Assembly: GCF_002775205.1 (NCBI RefSeq)
Contig: NC_036450.1
Span: forward strand, 24,330,288-24,394,287
DNA length: 64,000 nucleotides
Direction of reading: 5' to 3'
Source: Xiphophorus maculatus
Taxonomy: Eukaryota > Chordata > Actinopteri > Cyprinodontiformes > Poeciliidae
The position numbers and the translations under genes are program-made. The notes beneath the pieces were generated by a model. That model worked only from the letters and a program-made list of their open reading frames with translations. It had not been told where the DNA came from and searched no databases. This document shows, piece after piece, positions 11,734 through 24,400 of the stretch. Each line of letters starts with the position of its first letter. Within the stretch, counting starts at the first letter, position 1.

Positions 11734-14700
11734 CTAAGACTCTCCAGTTCCAGTTTCACCTCGTTTGAACTGTAAAGAACAGAGAAAAGCAGATTTATGT
11801 ATGCAGCATCTACTCACACAATCCTCTTTGTAAGCAATTACAGTAAGAACTTACATTACCAAAGAACTAAGCATTTGCCCCATTTCTGTTTTTGCTTTTT
11901 TTTTTGTGAAACTTCAGTGTTTCAGATGACCGAACAAATAAACAGTAAATGTTCCTTGAAGTTACGATGTTTTTGTTACATGTGAACAGGGCCTTTGTGA
12001 TCTCTCTGGTCAGAGGAGGGTTTCACCTTGGGGCTTTCTCATGGATGCCAATTCATTCAGTCGGTTTCGTTGCTGAATCATGAACTCTGACCTTAACTGA
12101 GACATGTAAGGTCTGAAGTGTTTTAGATGTTGTTCTGCGTTTCATTGGGACCTCCTGGATGAGTTGTTGACCTGCTCCAGGAGTAAACTTTGGCTCCTGG
12201 GAAGGTTCACCACAGTTCCATGTTTTCTCCCTTAGTAGACGATGGCTCTTCCTGAAGTTCACCAGAGGCGTAAAGTCTAAGGAATATCTCTGTAACCCTT
12301 TGAGACTACACTTTGTTTCTCATCATTCTTTGGATTGGGGGCTTTTTAATGTCTTTGGACTTATTACATGTGGTCAGATGTTTTCTGTTCAAGGGATTTC
12401 TTGATTCTACAAACCTGGTTGTGAAAGGTAGAAGAAGGTTCAACACAAGTCCAAGTTGAACCTTTAACCTCAATAAGTAAAATCATTATTTGAAAATGTT
12501 TTTTTTTTATTTCCTCAGTTAATCTTGATATTAAAGTGTGTTTGACAACCTGAAACCCTGAAGAAACTTTTGAGGGCAAATACTTTTTTTTTTTTTTTTA
12601 CAACACTGTAAGACTTCAATCAAGAAGAGTTGGAACTTACCGCATTTTTCAGCAAGTTTCCGGATTTAACAAAGATGTTTGGTTTCTTGTAGGCTACTTT
12701 GTGTGACTCGGTGTTGCTCTGCTGCTGAGACGCCGGTTTGGTCTGGGCGGCGGCCGATGGGAGCGACGACAGCTGTGACAGCGAATGAGACTGGGGCTGC
12801 AGGTAGCTCTGGGTTGGGCTTGAGGTGTAAGGCATTGATGAAGTGTAAGGTTGGGCTGGGATGTAGGGCTGTGAGGGTGCGTACGTTTGGGAGGGGGTGA
12901 AGCTTTGAGGGGGGGTGTAGGGTTGGGAAGGCGTGAACGGCTGAGATGGGGTGTAAGTTTGAGAGGGTGTGTAAGACTGAGGCAGTGAGAAGCTCGGCGT
13001 GCTCGTGAAGGGCTGCGTGTGTGAAAAAGACGGAGGCGGTGAGGTGGCGTCCAGCAGGGTAGGCGGTGGAGGGGGAGGGAAGCTATCATCGTCGTCGTTT
13101 TTGGCGTCGGGGGACCCCGGGGCTCCGAGCTCGTAGTGCCTCTTCCTGAGCTCCCCAAGGCGGACTCGCTCCTGCTCCAGCTGGTTCTCAAGCTGCAGCA
13201 CTTTCACCTGACAGGTTCAGACAGAACGAGGTTCTCAAACATCCACTTAAGCTCCGCCGCTCCAACAATGAATCCACACGCCTCAAAAACACAAACTGTT
13301 ACCAAGTGTTTTTTGGTCTAGTTTCTAGTTCTTAGTACACTTGAAATAAGACAAAACTAACGAACAAGTAACTTTTCAGCAAGATATAATAACTCACTTT
13401 AAGCCAATAATTGCTTAATATTGATAGAAAAAGTACTAGTTCCACTGGCAGATTATTTCACTTATAACATGGGAACAATGTCTCATTATAAGTGAATAAA
13501 TCTGCCATTAGTTAAGCTTGTATAAAATTTTTTCTTTCTTTATAGCTAAAATTATCTCTTGCTGAATTTATTGTTCTTCAGCAAATCATTTTTGTCCTTT
13601 AAGCTTCAGCTGTGAACTCCCAAGCTTAAAGAAGGACTTTTTTTATCATTTACTCATTCTTATATATGCTTTCAACCACTATAACGCTAAGCTAATGTGT
13701 CATTTTCTACTCTTTAAGGTCCAGTGTTCTTCATGTTTTAGATGAAGGACAATATAAATCATCACTAAACCTCTAGAAAACTTATTGACAAGCATAGGAG
13801 CTTATTCCACTATTTAATTCAGGCATGTCAGGGACACCACTATGCTAGTGTTGACAGAAGATTCTCCTTCCAGTGAGCATCTGCAAGAAAAATGGTATTT
13901 TTCCTCAGATGTCTAACCTGAGCTTCCATTTCCTCTTTCTTGAGCTTGATTAAAGACATGCCAGAGAAGTCCATCACACCTGCAAAGACAAAAAAAAGTT
14001 AAATGTAAAAGTGTCAGACTACACTAGATAAACAATAGACTGAGGCAGGTAAAGACAGGTTATGAAGCCAGTTTTTTTTTCCTGAGCTGTTTCTCTGACC
14101 GTGGTCGGAGATCTGCTGCTGTCCGTGCTTGGTGGAGGTGACGACTACGGCGGCCATGTCGTTCACATGCCGAGAGGCCTGCTGCAGCGTGTACAGCTTC
14201 TTATTGTTGCGATCAGCCTTCACCTGGAACGGCGGCAACATTTAGTGTTAAATCCTCAGAAAATATGCCAAGACTTTCATTTTAGTCCCTGCTGGTGTGA
14301 TCTTCAAATACAGATGTGCACAAAGAAATAGACTGATTATCGGGACCTTGTGGGTCAAAAACACAAAGATCCAATCTCTTTCTGATCAGTCAACGCAGCA
14401 TGTCTTAGTGCTGACAACAATCTTCTGTGTGGAAGCTCTTACTGTGTGATGAAGACTGAAATGTAAGCTGTATTTTTTTAAAGGTCTTTTTTGGCTCTAG
14501 TGGTCTTTATTTGAAAGTGCTCAGACAGGAAGATAGGTAACGAAAGAGGGGGAAGACATGTGGCAAAGGTCACCAGGCCGGGAATTGAACCTGCGACGGC
14601 CATGTCAAGGACTAAGGCCTCTCCGTATGTGGGCCGTGCTTGACCCCTGTGCCACCACAGGACCCCACACAAGCTGTTTTCAGTGTTTGTTAGGCCTGAA

Positions 14701-17700
14701 AATGAAGTTAGAGCCAGGCAAAGAAGTAAGACGATAAGGAGTCTGCTTTGAAGTCTATGCATCATGCAGGCTGTGTCATGGAAGAAATTACTTTAACAAG
14801 AGTCTGGATGAGATGACATAAGAAATTCATTAAAACCTTGCAAGGTGAGAACAGAAATACAGAGTCAAAGGAGTCTGTCAAGTCTGCTCTGACCAACAGT
14901 GGATTCTGGCTTCCTTTTGTATGTGCTGGTCAGCAGATCATATAGCAGCAGGGTGTCACCGTCTCTGGGTGATTCCCAACAGAGAGAAGAGAGACCTGAT
15001 TGGATTATAGGTGTGAATCCTTGATTGTTATACACCAAGGATTCTGTGGAGCCCAACACCGATGGTCTTGCCATTTGTCTATTGTTAAGCAAAGGGGGGT
15101 TGTTACTTAATGCATAAAATGCAGCCTATGTTCTGGGTTGGGGAAGTAACACCTAGATGGTCTCCTGGATCACCGACATCCCCTGCTGTTATACGGCACT
15201 GTAGACGTCTATAGGAGAGCAGCTTGATCAATCTCATGATAAGATCATGCAGATACAATCTAAAGCACAGGAGGGGTGAGGCGCACATGATAAAATTTTC
15301 CATTACAGCTGCCAGGGAGGGAGAGACAGCAAGACATTCAGGAAATAACAGAAAACCTATCCAGAGTACACACTGGTTGCTCTCTTTATTCCCTCCAGCT
15401 TTAAGCCTCTGTCTGTCATGCAATGTGCTGAGTTTAGAAAAGATGTTTTAGTTTCAGTAGCGACGCTGAAGTTTCTAGAAGCAGTTTGAGTCGTCTCAAC
15501 TCCAAATATAAATAAATAATGACCGTTGACGGAAAATAAAAAGAAAAAAGTGTTTAATGTTGCTTTTTTAAAAATCGTTTTATCTACATTTATCTTTACT
15601 TTAAGTTATGTTACAGTTCTCTGCATCTCTATTTCAATGTAAAAGTGTATCTTTCAGAAATGGGTGTTCTTTTGTAAAATGTCAAAACTTGGATCTGGTG
15701 TTCGTACCTTGGACGCAGCAACCAGCTGTGCAGTGCTGGCAGCGATCTCGTGGGACGAGGCAATGAGCTCCTCATAAGATCCTTTTTCCCCCACAACCCG
15801 GTCGGCCGAGTCTCTGGAAGCAAACAGGCGACCACGGAAAACCGAGTCAGCAGAAAACTCTTCCCACGTTTCTGTAACCTGTCTGAATCGGCAGCTTCAG
15901 TCGTAGTTCATCCTTACAGGAGCTGAGTGGCTCCCCAGCCCACAGCTTTGGACGCTGAGATGAGACCTTCAGTCCAGCGAGAGTTTTTGGCGTAGAAGTC
16001 GGTAACAGACGCCGCCCCCTGCAGGCGAAGTAAGAACATAGCCATTTAAACATTTCAGGTGGAAAAGCATCGCTTTATATTTCATACAGCATCAATTTCC
16101 ATCAAATCAAATGTAAGAAATATTTAGTAAAAAAAAAAAACAAAACAAAAAAAAAACAAATGTAAATTTTTTTTGTTGTCATAAATTTATAAAAGAGGTT
16201 AAGATCTAAGGCTATTTGTAAGATTAGAAATCAGATGCCACAGACTAAAAAGAAAATATTTTATTTGCAAATGATTTTCTTTATGGAGATCTAAAACCGA
16301 CAGGAGCTGAAGATAAGAAACTGGAACCGGGATAAAACTTCACTTCATTTTCAAAAGTTACAACAAAATGAGAAAAAATATATTAAAACAACAAAATAAA
16401 ACAAACCTTACGTTCCGAAATACTAAAAATAATTAAATGCTAAACTTAAAAAGACCTGTTTCTCTGCAGAGAAATTTGTTTATTGTAAAATTTTACATTT
16501 TCAAATGAGTTGTGTAAATTTCATCTATTGTTCCATCTTTTGTCCTTATAAAGGAGTGTAATAAAATAAAAAAATAGTGATAATAATAACAGTTGTAATT
16601 AAATAATAAAGAGGAAATTGCAATAAATAATGCTTATTTATTGCAAATTATTATAAAATAATAAAATTATTTTATTATTTTCACAATAAAATAAGATTTT
16701 ATTGAACTCTTTGGGGTAAGGTACGTTCTAGGTACTATTCTTTTTTCTTTAAGCTTTTCTATTCCAATCAGTAACGTTTGATTTAATCTGAATTATAATT
16801 ATCTCTAGATTACAATACAAAAAAAAAGAAAAAAGAAAAAAAGAGTGTTGGGAGCTTGAAGAACTACATTTGGTCTATTTGTTGGAGAAAAAAAAGAGAA
16901 TAAAAACATTTTATCTAGCCTTTTTTCTTACATTTCAGACCATTTCTTTCTAAACTTTTATGGGGCGAGAAACCTTCCTCGGATTTTTCTCTCATAATTA
17001 ACCGCCCTCCTTCCGGTTCAAAAAATAAAGACATAAGAGAAGAGAGAAATGTGTTCAGTAGGTATTTACAGGAAGTCTAGCTTTAAGGTTTCTCTCCAAC
17101 TCACCCTGCCTCCTTCCACGATGTCCTTCTGTAAGTCGGTAGCGGCCGTGACCAGGATATGAACGGCCTGAACGTGATAAAATAAAATAAAAAATTAAAT
17201 ATCCTGTTAGACTGTTTTTGTTAAACTGAGTTCACGACGAGCAGCAGAGATGTGTTACCTTCATCAGATCTGAACAGGATCCCAGGATGCTGGGAGAAAA
17301 ACAGACAGGTGACGTTTTTTCTTCTTATTTATATATTTACAACTTCAGCTCATTTTATTCTGTCATGATTGTTTTTGTATTTGCTTAAAAATTATGATTA
17401 TTATGAAGGAGGAAAACTTTTCCTTTGCATCTTCTTACCTCTGGTTGACTTCCAGCTTCAGACCGTTTGTGTCTTTCTTTGCTTGGGACAGAATCTCCTA
17501 GAAGACACAATTTCCATAATCCATATTAAAATGTGGGAGTCCCATCAGATTCTACAAACTGATTCAACACTTAATCTTCTGATTAAACACTGAATACTCT
17601 GAATATGCTTTATTTCAAGCTATAATTATTGGCCACCAAGCCCGGTAGCTGAAACAACATTGTGTAAACTTTGTCCGTACGTCCATCCGCAGCACAGCCT

Positions 17701-18375
17701 CCTCGATGGCGGTTGACGTAGCAACCATTTCTTTATCCACCATGCTTCCCAGCTCCTCCTTCAGCACATCCTGTCCTTTGGGCCGCAGCTCCTGAACAAC
17801 AAATATAAGGGTAAAGCCTTCAGCAGAGCTGCAGCAGCTCAATAGGAAAACAACAGAGATACAAAAGCTACGTTAATTGAATATGATAATATATATTATA
17901 TTATCATAATATTGATAATATTGATATGATATATAATAATAATATTGACGAAAACTGCACAAGGATCGTCTTATCCATAAAAACATCAGTAATTTCATGT
18001 GTACAAGGTAGTTTTTCTGTCAATTGCAGTAAAAGTCCCTCCTTTCACCTGTTACATGATCTAGTAAGAAAAAAAAATTCTTATCAAACTGATTGGAACG
18101 TGATGTTTTCTGTCCTTTTCCTGGTCAAAATCTTAAATTCATCACCTCGTCTGAAATCCAGTTTAGCTGTGCTATAATTCCTCATGGGCCGGCATGAAGG
18201 TGTAGCAAGGGTTTAAAAAAAAGTGACAGTTTTAAATCTGCAATTCTGATCAGATATTTGACAGAAAGTTTTAACGTTGCGTCAAATTCTCAGATTTTCT
18301 CATTCTAAAATGAAATAAATGCGTACAAATAAATAACCCAATTACAAAATACAGATTCATACAGAAGAAACGTTT

Positions 18376-18447
<72 letters not shown>

Positions 18448-21400
18448 ATTTTGCAATATAAAACTTGTGAACCTAACTGTTGCAGTGAAAGTGCTTCCAG
18501 TGACAATATGGAGGGTTTACTGTGTATTGACTTGAACTCCGAATGGTGTAACAGGCTCAGCAGATATAAAATAACATTAAAACAACAAAGCTGGTGTTCT
18601 AACAAGAAGTCTCACTTTAAAATAAACTGTAGCCGTCTGTGTTTGGTAGATTTTTGGTTGAAGCTGGGTGAAATTACTCACATTGGAAATATGATATCCA
18701 GTGAAACATTACATCCAAGCTGTCCTTCCTCATCGTGACTTAGAAAAAACTGATATAGCAAAAACAACTGAGATTCAATATATCGCGCATCTCCACTAAG
18801 ACCAATAAGTTTTCAAATTTGCCGTTATGTCTATTAACACCTGATACTTGCTATCAAAACACTACAGTTGTTACCACAGCCTGCATCAGAGCTGTATTAG
18901 TTTTGTTATTGTGATGAATCTCGTTGCCTCTCACCTGTCCCATGGCGAGGATGCGCTGGACGGTGTAGCGTATGGCAGACGGGTTGGCTCGCTGCAAGTT
19001 GGCCTGAGATTTCAGATCATTCAGGTACTGCAGGCAGTGGCCGGCACATTCCCGACAGCTGTCCGTTAAACCTGGACGAGGGCAGAGAACAGCTGAGCGC
19101 ACAGGCAGCAGCCTCAGAGAGGACCGGGGCGTTTGCAGAGCGTCTTACCGTTAGCGTGGTCGACGGGAGCCGAGTGCGACGTTGCCGAGCCGTTAACGAT
19201 GGTGTCGGCGGCCAGGTGGGAAAACTGGGTGACGGCTCTCAGCAGGCCACTGGCGTCTGGAGAGCATCAAGAAAACCTAGTCAGGCTCAACGTCCGAGGT
19301 CAACATGGAGGCTAACTGTGTGTGTGTCGGACTCACCGTTCCTGTTTCCCAGGTAGACCATGTGGCTCTGCTGCATTTTATCAATAGAGCCCAGAGTGAT
19401 TTCAGCTCGGTTTATCAAATAATCTGGAAAAACAGAAGGACAGGTGATTTATATGTGGTTCAAAAATGCAAATGGACCGTTAAAGGTTTGAAGAAAGGGA
19501 GCATTTTATGTCTCTGTGATTTTTAATAGGGGTGTTACGATACCGATACGATACCAATACTGATATCAGCAGGAATCATACACACTTTTATTACTTATTT
19601 TTGCAGTGCAGAAAGTTAGAAAAGCTTGATCTAGTGATATTACTCAAACTGAATACAACAGTCAACAACAACAGATATGAGAAGAACCAATGCATTTATT
19701 ATTAACCAGTTGGTCTGCATGCGGGAGGCAAATGGATAAAAATGCTGGGGAGAGTAACATGCTGGAGTGGATTAAATTTTGATGTGAACTAAATAATAAA
19801 AAAGTGATTCTGAGAATGTTTTACAGTAAATATAGACCTCATTTCAATGGTCTTTACTCCTTTACTCTTGATTTTACCTGGTGAATCTGTTAATGCTGCA
19901 TCAAACAACAAGACTCGCCAAATATATTCCAGGCAGAGAGACCTTGACTCCATAGCACTTAAATAATTAGCCAGCATCTCCTGCTACCAGGCAGGTCTTA
20001 ACGATACCTGTATTGGATTTTGTGATTGTGCGATATCGATAAACTTGCAGCCCTATTAACAGATGCGTTTTAGTGTTGTCCCTGCTTTTTCTTTTGTTTT
20101 TGCTACCTGGAGAACTGATGCAGCGGACATGTACGGGGTCGTCCAGTTTGGCCACGGCGTCCAGTATGATGCCCTCGGCCTCCACCACGGCACACTGAAG
20201 CAGACAGAACTGCTCGTCCTGCAGCTTCTGGGTCAGCTCGCCCTCCCGACAGGCCTGGGTCACAAAACACAACCCTCACAGTCACCGACCGAATCGGAGC
20301 AACAGAGCGCGGCGAGGCGGACGCTGCGGGACCTGCTGCTGCATCTGGGAGAGTAAGCTCCCCAGCTCCATGCTGCTGCGCTGCCTCTCCTGCTCCAGGG
20401 TGCTGTGGTGGAGCAGAGCCTGCTGCCTCAGAGAGCTCAGCTCCGCCTCCTGGTCCCGGACCGACCGCAGCAGCGCATCCTTCTCCGCCTGCAGGCCGGC
20501 CAGCGTGCTGCTCAGCTGCGTGCCGCTCTAAAGACGGGGGGAAGAAGAAAAAAAAACCCACACACACGCATATGTATAAACTGCAAACAGGAGATCATTC
20601 AAAGGAGTTTCCAGAAATCATCTCACCATTTCTTTGCTTTGCAGGAGAGTGTTGGCTCGAGTCAGCTCTGCTCTGGTGGAGTCCAGCTCTCGCTTCAGCC
20701 GGTCGATCTCCAGCCTCTGCTCTGCGTTGATGGCGAGCTACGGAGCAAAAACAGGAAGTCTGACGCTTGAAGAGTGGAGAAAAGTGTTTCTGATGTTTCT
20801 CTCTGCTGGAGCGTCTGCAGACTGAAGTTCACTAAGCGTGTCAGATCAGATTTCATTCTCAGAGTTTTCCCTGAGTTACAGAAACACCGGAGAGCACCGG
20901 CATGAATTTATGGAGCTGTTTCTAGAAACAGACAGGAAGGATTGAATTAAAGACGGAAAAAATGGAGGGAAGGAAAGAAAAGACAGTTCAAAAGAAAATT
21001 AGAAAGAAAGTTCAAAGGAAAGTTAGAAAGAATTTTTGAAAGAAGGTTCGAATTAATCAAAGTTTGAAAGAATTTTCAAAATAAAGAAAGAAAAATAGAG
21101 GTTTTCTTTTTCAACACTTGAACAAAACAAACTCCGGCTGCTTCCAGAAGTTTCCGGATGCGTCGGACCTCCAGATGTGGTGGTGTGACGCCAGCGGCTG
21201 GTACCTGCTGCTGCAGCTGGGCTCTCAGGGCCTCCAGCTCTCGGCTCAGCCGCTCCTTCTCCAGATCCACGGAGCTCTGCTGCTGCTGGGCCAGCTGCCT
21301 CAGAGACGACAGCTCTGCGTCTTTCTCCACGGCGGAGCGCAGCAGCAAGTCCCGCTCCGCCTGGAGCGCCGTCAGGCTGCTGCTCACCTGAGTCCCCTCC

Positions 21401-24400
21401 TGGAGAGAATTCATTATTAACATAAAAAGCCATGAGGCTAGTGATTAAAGAAAATCACTCCTTAAATGTTTGATTTCTTCCAAAACTCCCCGATCTAAAT
21501 GATTAAACAGGACACAGATTCTCACATTTTACAAATCTGTTGTTTTTGACGAAAGATGTAGAGATACAAGGAGATGCATCACTACATCTCCATCCTTTAT
21601 TCTGCATTAATGTCTTTAGAGAGAAACAAAAAAATGTTTTATTATTTAGTGAATAATTGTAAAATATATATAAATGCACCAAAATGGAAATAAATATCTG
21701 TTGTTGATATCATCAGATCAATACCTGTCCGTTAAAAAATGACTTATATCGTCTGATACTGATGTTAGTGCCGATATGTCTTTCATCGCTACTTGCTACA
21801 TTTTGAGGCAGTTTCTGTGATGAAGAAATGTACAAAAAATGTCAAAAAGGCAAAACTTTATGGATTAAAATATAATGTTTCAATTATTTTTGAAGAACCA
21901 TTTTAAAAGAGGTTTTGGTCTGAGTGTGACAAATATGACGGCGTTTTAAGGATAATTATAGACAGAAAAAAAAAGAAGAGTACACCCCCCCACCCGCCCC
22001 CCACCACCACCACCCGCCCCGCCAAATTTTCTGAGTTTCAAACGTGGAAGTCTTTGACTTTTTGAGCTCAAAAATTTATTTATTTTTTCTAGAAAATTTC
22101 AAGTTTCTTCTCAGACTGAACTCAATATGCACTCTACGCATTTTCCAGAAAACTTCCAAGATTAATCTTAAAATTCTTTAGCTTTTTTCTCACACACGTT
22201 AGACTTTTGAGGCTCAGAGAATTTCCACATTTTTTTCCAAGAAAATTTCTGAGATTTTTGGCAGAAATTTTACTCCGTTTTATGTTGTTTTTTTTTTTTT
22301 TTTTATCTACCGTGGCTCTGATACGCCGTCGAAGATGCAGGAAGGTTTTGTGCAAAACGCAACATTTCGGTGTTACCTTCTCTTTACTCTCCAGAGTGCT
22401 GCGGAGCACGGCCATCTCCGCTCTCTGCTCCAGCAGCTCTTTATTCAGGCGGTCGACTTCCTGCTGCTGATGACTCGTCTGTTTGTTCGAGAATAAAGTC
22501 TTCAGTCCAAATCATTACAATCATTTTTTGTGATAGATAATCTTAGCAGCAGCAGCAGTCAGGGATGTTCTCACCGCGTTTCTTTTCTCCAGTCTCAGGT
22601 TCTCCACCTCGCTCTCCAGCTGCTGCTTGGCCCTCAGTAAGTCGTCCTGTGCGACCTTTGTACCCGACAGCATCTTAACCGTTTCTGCATTCTGCAGCAG
22701 GACATAAAGAAATCCTGGGTTAGAGCCAAAACACCAAACGGTCTGAGAGTAAAACCAAACAACGCCTTCAGTTCGACCTTTTTCATTAGGTCGGCGTGGC
22801 TCGTAACCAGCTCTGCGTGTCTCTCTTTGAGCTGCGTGAAGCGAACCTCAGCAGCCTGAGCTCTGCCTGTTCACAGGTAAAAAGACAAAGAAGAATTTTA
22901 CTGACGTCCAACTGATTCCGTTTGTAGTCTCAACACTAAAAAAAAAGCTGTCCACTCACTGTCCGCCTCTTTGTATCCAATCTGAGCTCCGACGTTGGCC
23001 ACGTTAGCGCTGCGTAGAGCCTCCACTTCCATCCGCAGGTGTTCGTTTTCGACCAGGGCGACCTGTTTGTGGGAGCGCTGCTCCTCAAGCTCCGCCTCCA
23101 GACGGTTCACCTGAGACTTTAACTCTATCATGCATTTCTGAGCCTGAAGAAAACAGAGGGGAAAAAAAATCCTAATTATGCACCAGAAATCCATGTAAGA
23201 TGCAAAGTATTCACACAAGTCATGCTTCCGCCATTTCTTTTTGTTTTACAGTGACAGCCTAATAGGGCTGGTGTAGAGCAAGTTTTCAAGAAAAAACAGA
23301 AGTTTTTTAATTAATCTCAGATATTTTCTAGAAATAAAAAAACGAAGGACATTCTGACTTTGAAAAGTCAAAATTTGGCTGGAAAAAAAAGCTTGATTTT
23401 GATTCTGGGTTCTGCACTCCCAGTGCGTGATGGGCCTCATCTCACCTCACTCTTGATGAGCTCTACCTCCGGTTTCAGCGCCTCCGGCTCCCTCTTGTAG
23501 CCTTTGCCGTCGGTGTCTCTGTAGTCCAGAGACGCCTCGGGTCCTCCCATCTGGCTGACCGAATAGTACTGCTGGAAAAAGAGACACGTTTTAACACGGA
23601 TTACGGGAAAACGTGTTCTTTCAACTCGTACAGAAGCGGCGCACCTGTGACATCTGCGTCGTTTCTCTCAACTCTGGCTGCGTGTCCGCTTCGTCCTCCT
23701 CTGGACGATCCTCGCCAGGCATCAGCACCACCGGCTTTTTGTACTCAGCCAGGGCAGCGGCTCGCAGGAAGTTTGGAGGACCCTGGGGAGTGGAGATCAA
23801 CAGCTTACTGACCGGAAACCTGATAAATGAAAGGGTTATAAAGAAGGGTGCACCGATGAATCGGCCCTGATTTCCTTAGTTTTGGGTTTTGGGTTTCAAC
23901 CAAGACTCACTTGTGAAAGCAGCTTTATCCATCGATCTCATCTACATATGCAAAGGTAAGACCATCAGGTGACTATTGCTAGCCGAGCGTGCTAGCCTAG
24001 CAATAGTCACCCCACTGTTACCGACTTAGCAACTTTGTCGTTACATTTCACAACTTTTCTGAGGGAAAAAAAATTGGCATTGGCCAAAAACCTGTAATTG
24101 GTGCAGCTCTAATTAAAAATTGGTCTGTTATGCCTAAAAGCCATGTTTGTTTATTCTTGTGGGAAATTTTTAAAAAAAAGCCCACACTTATAATAAATCA
24201 TAAAATGGCTACAACTTCTGTATCATTAATTCTCACAATGAGTGAATTGATTTTGTGTTTCAAATGCTGGGTTAGCAACAGTCACCCCACTGTTGACTGT
24301 AGCAAATCTGTCGCTACATTTAGCAACTTTTCACACAAAAAAAGTTGGTACTGGACAAAACTGGAACTGGCGTGTCAGGCTTTTTTAAATATCGCTGATC

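Noticed and set aside
12842..12985. The hexapeptide repeat as an RNA polymerase II CTD-like domain
   Set aside because: The period is six, not seven, and it follows a clear THATCH domain in frame, so it belongs to HIP1R.
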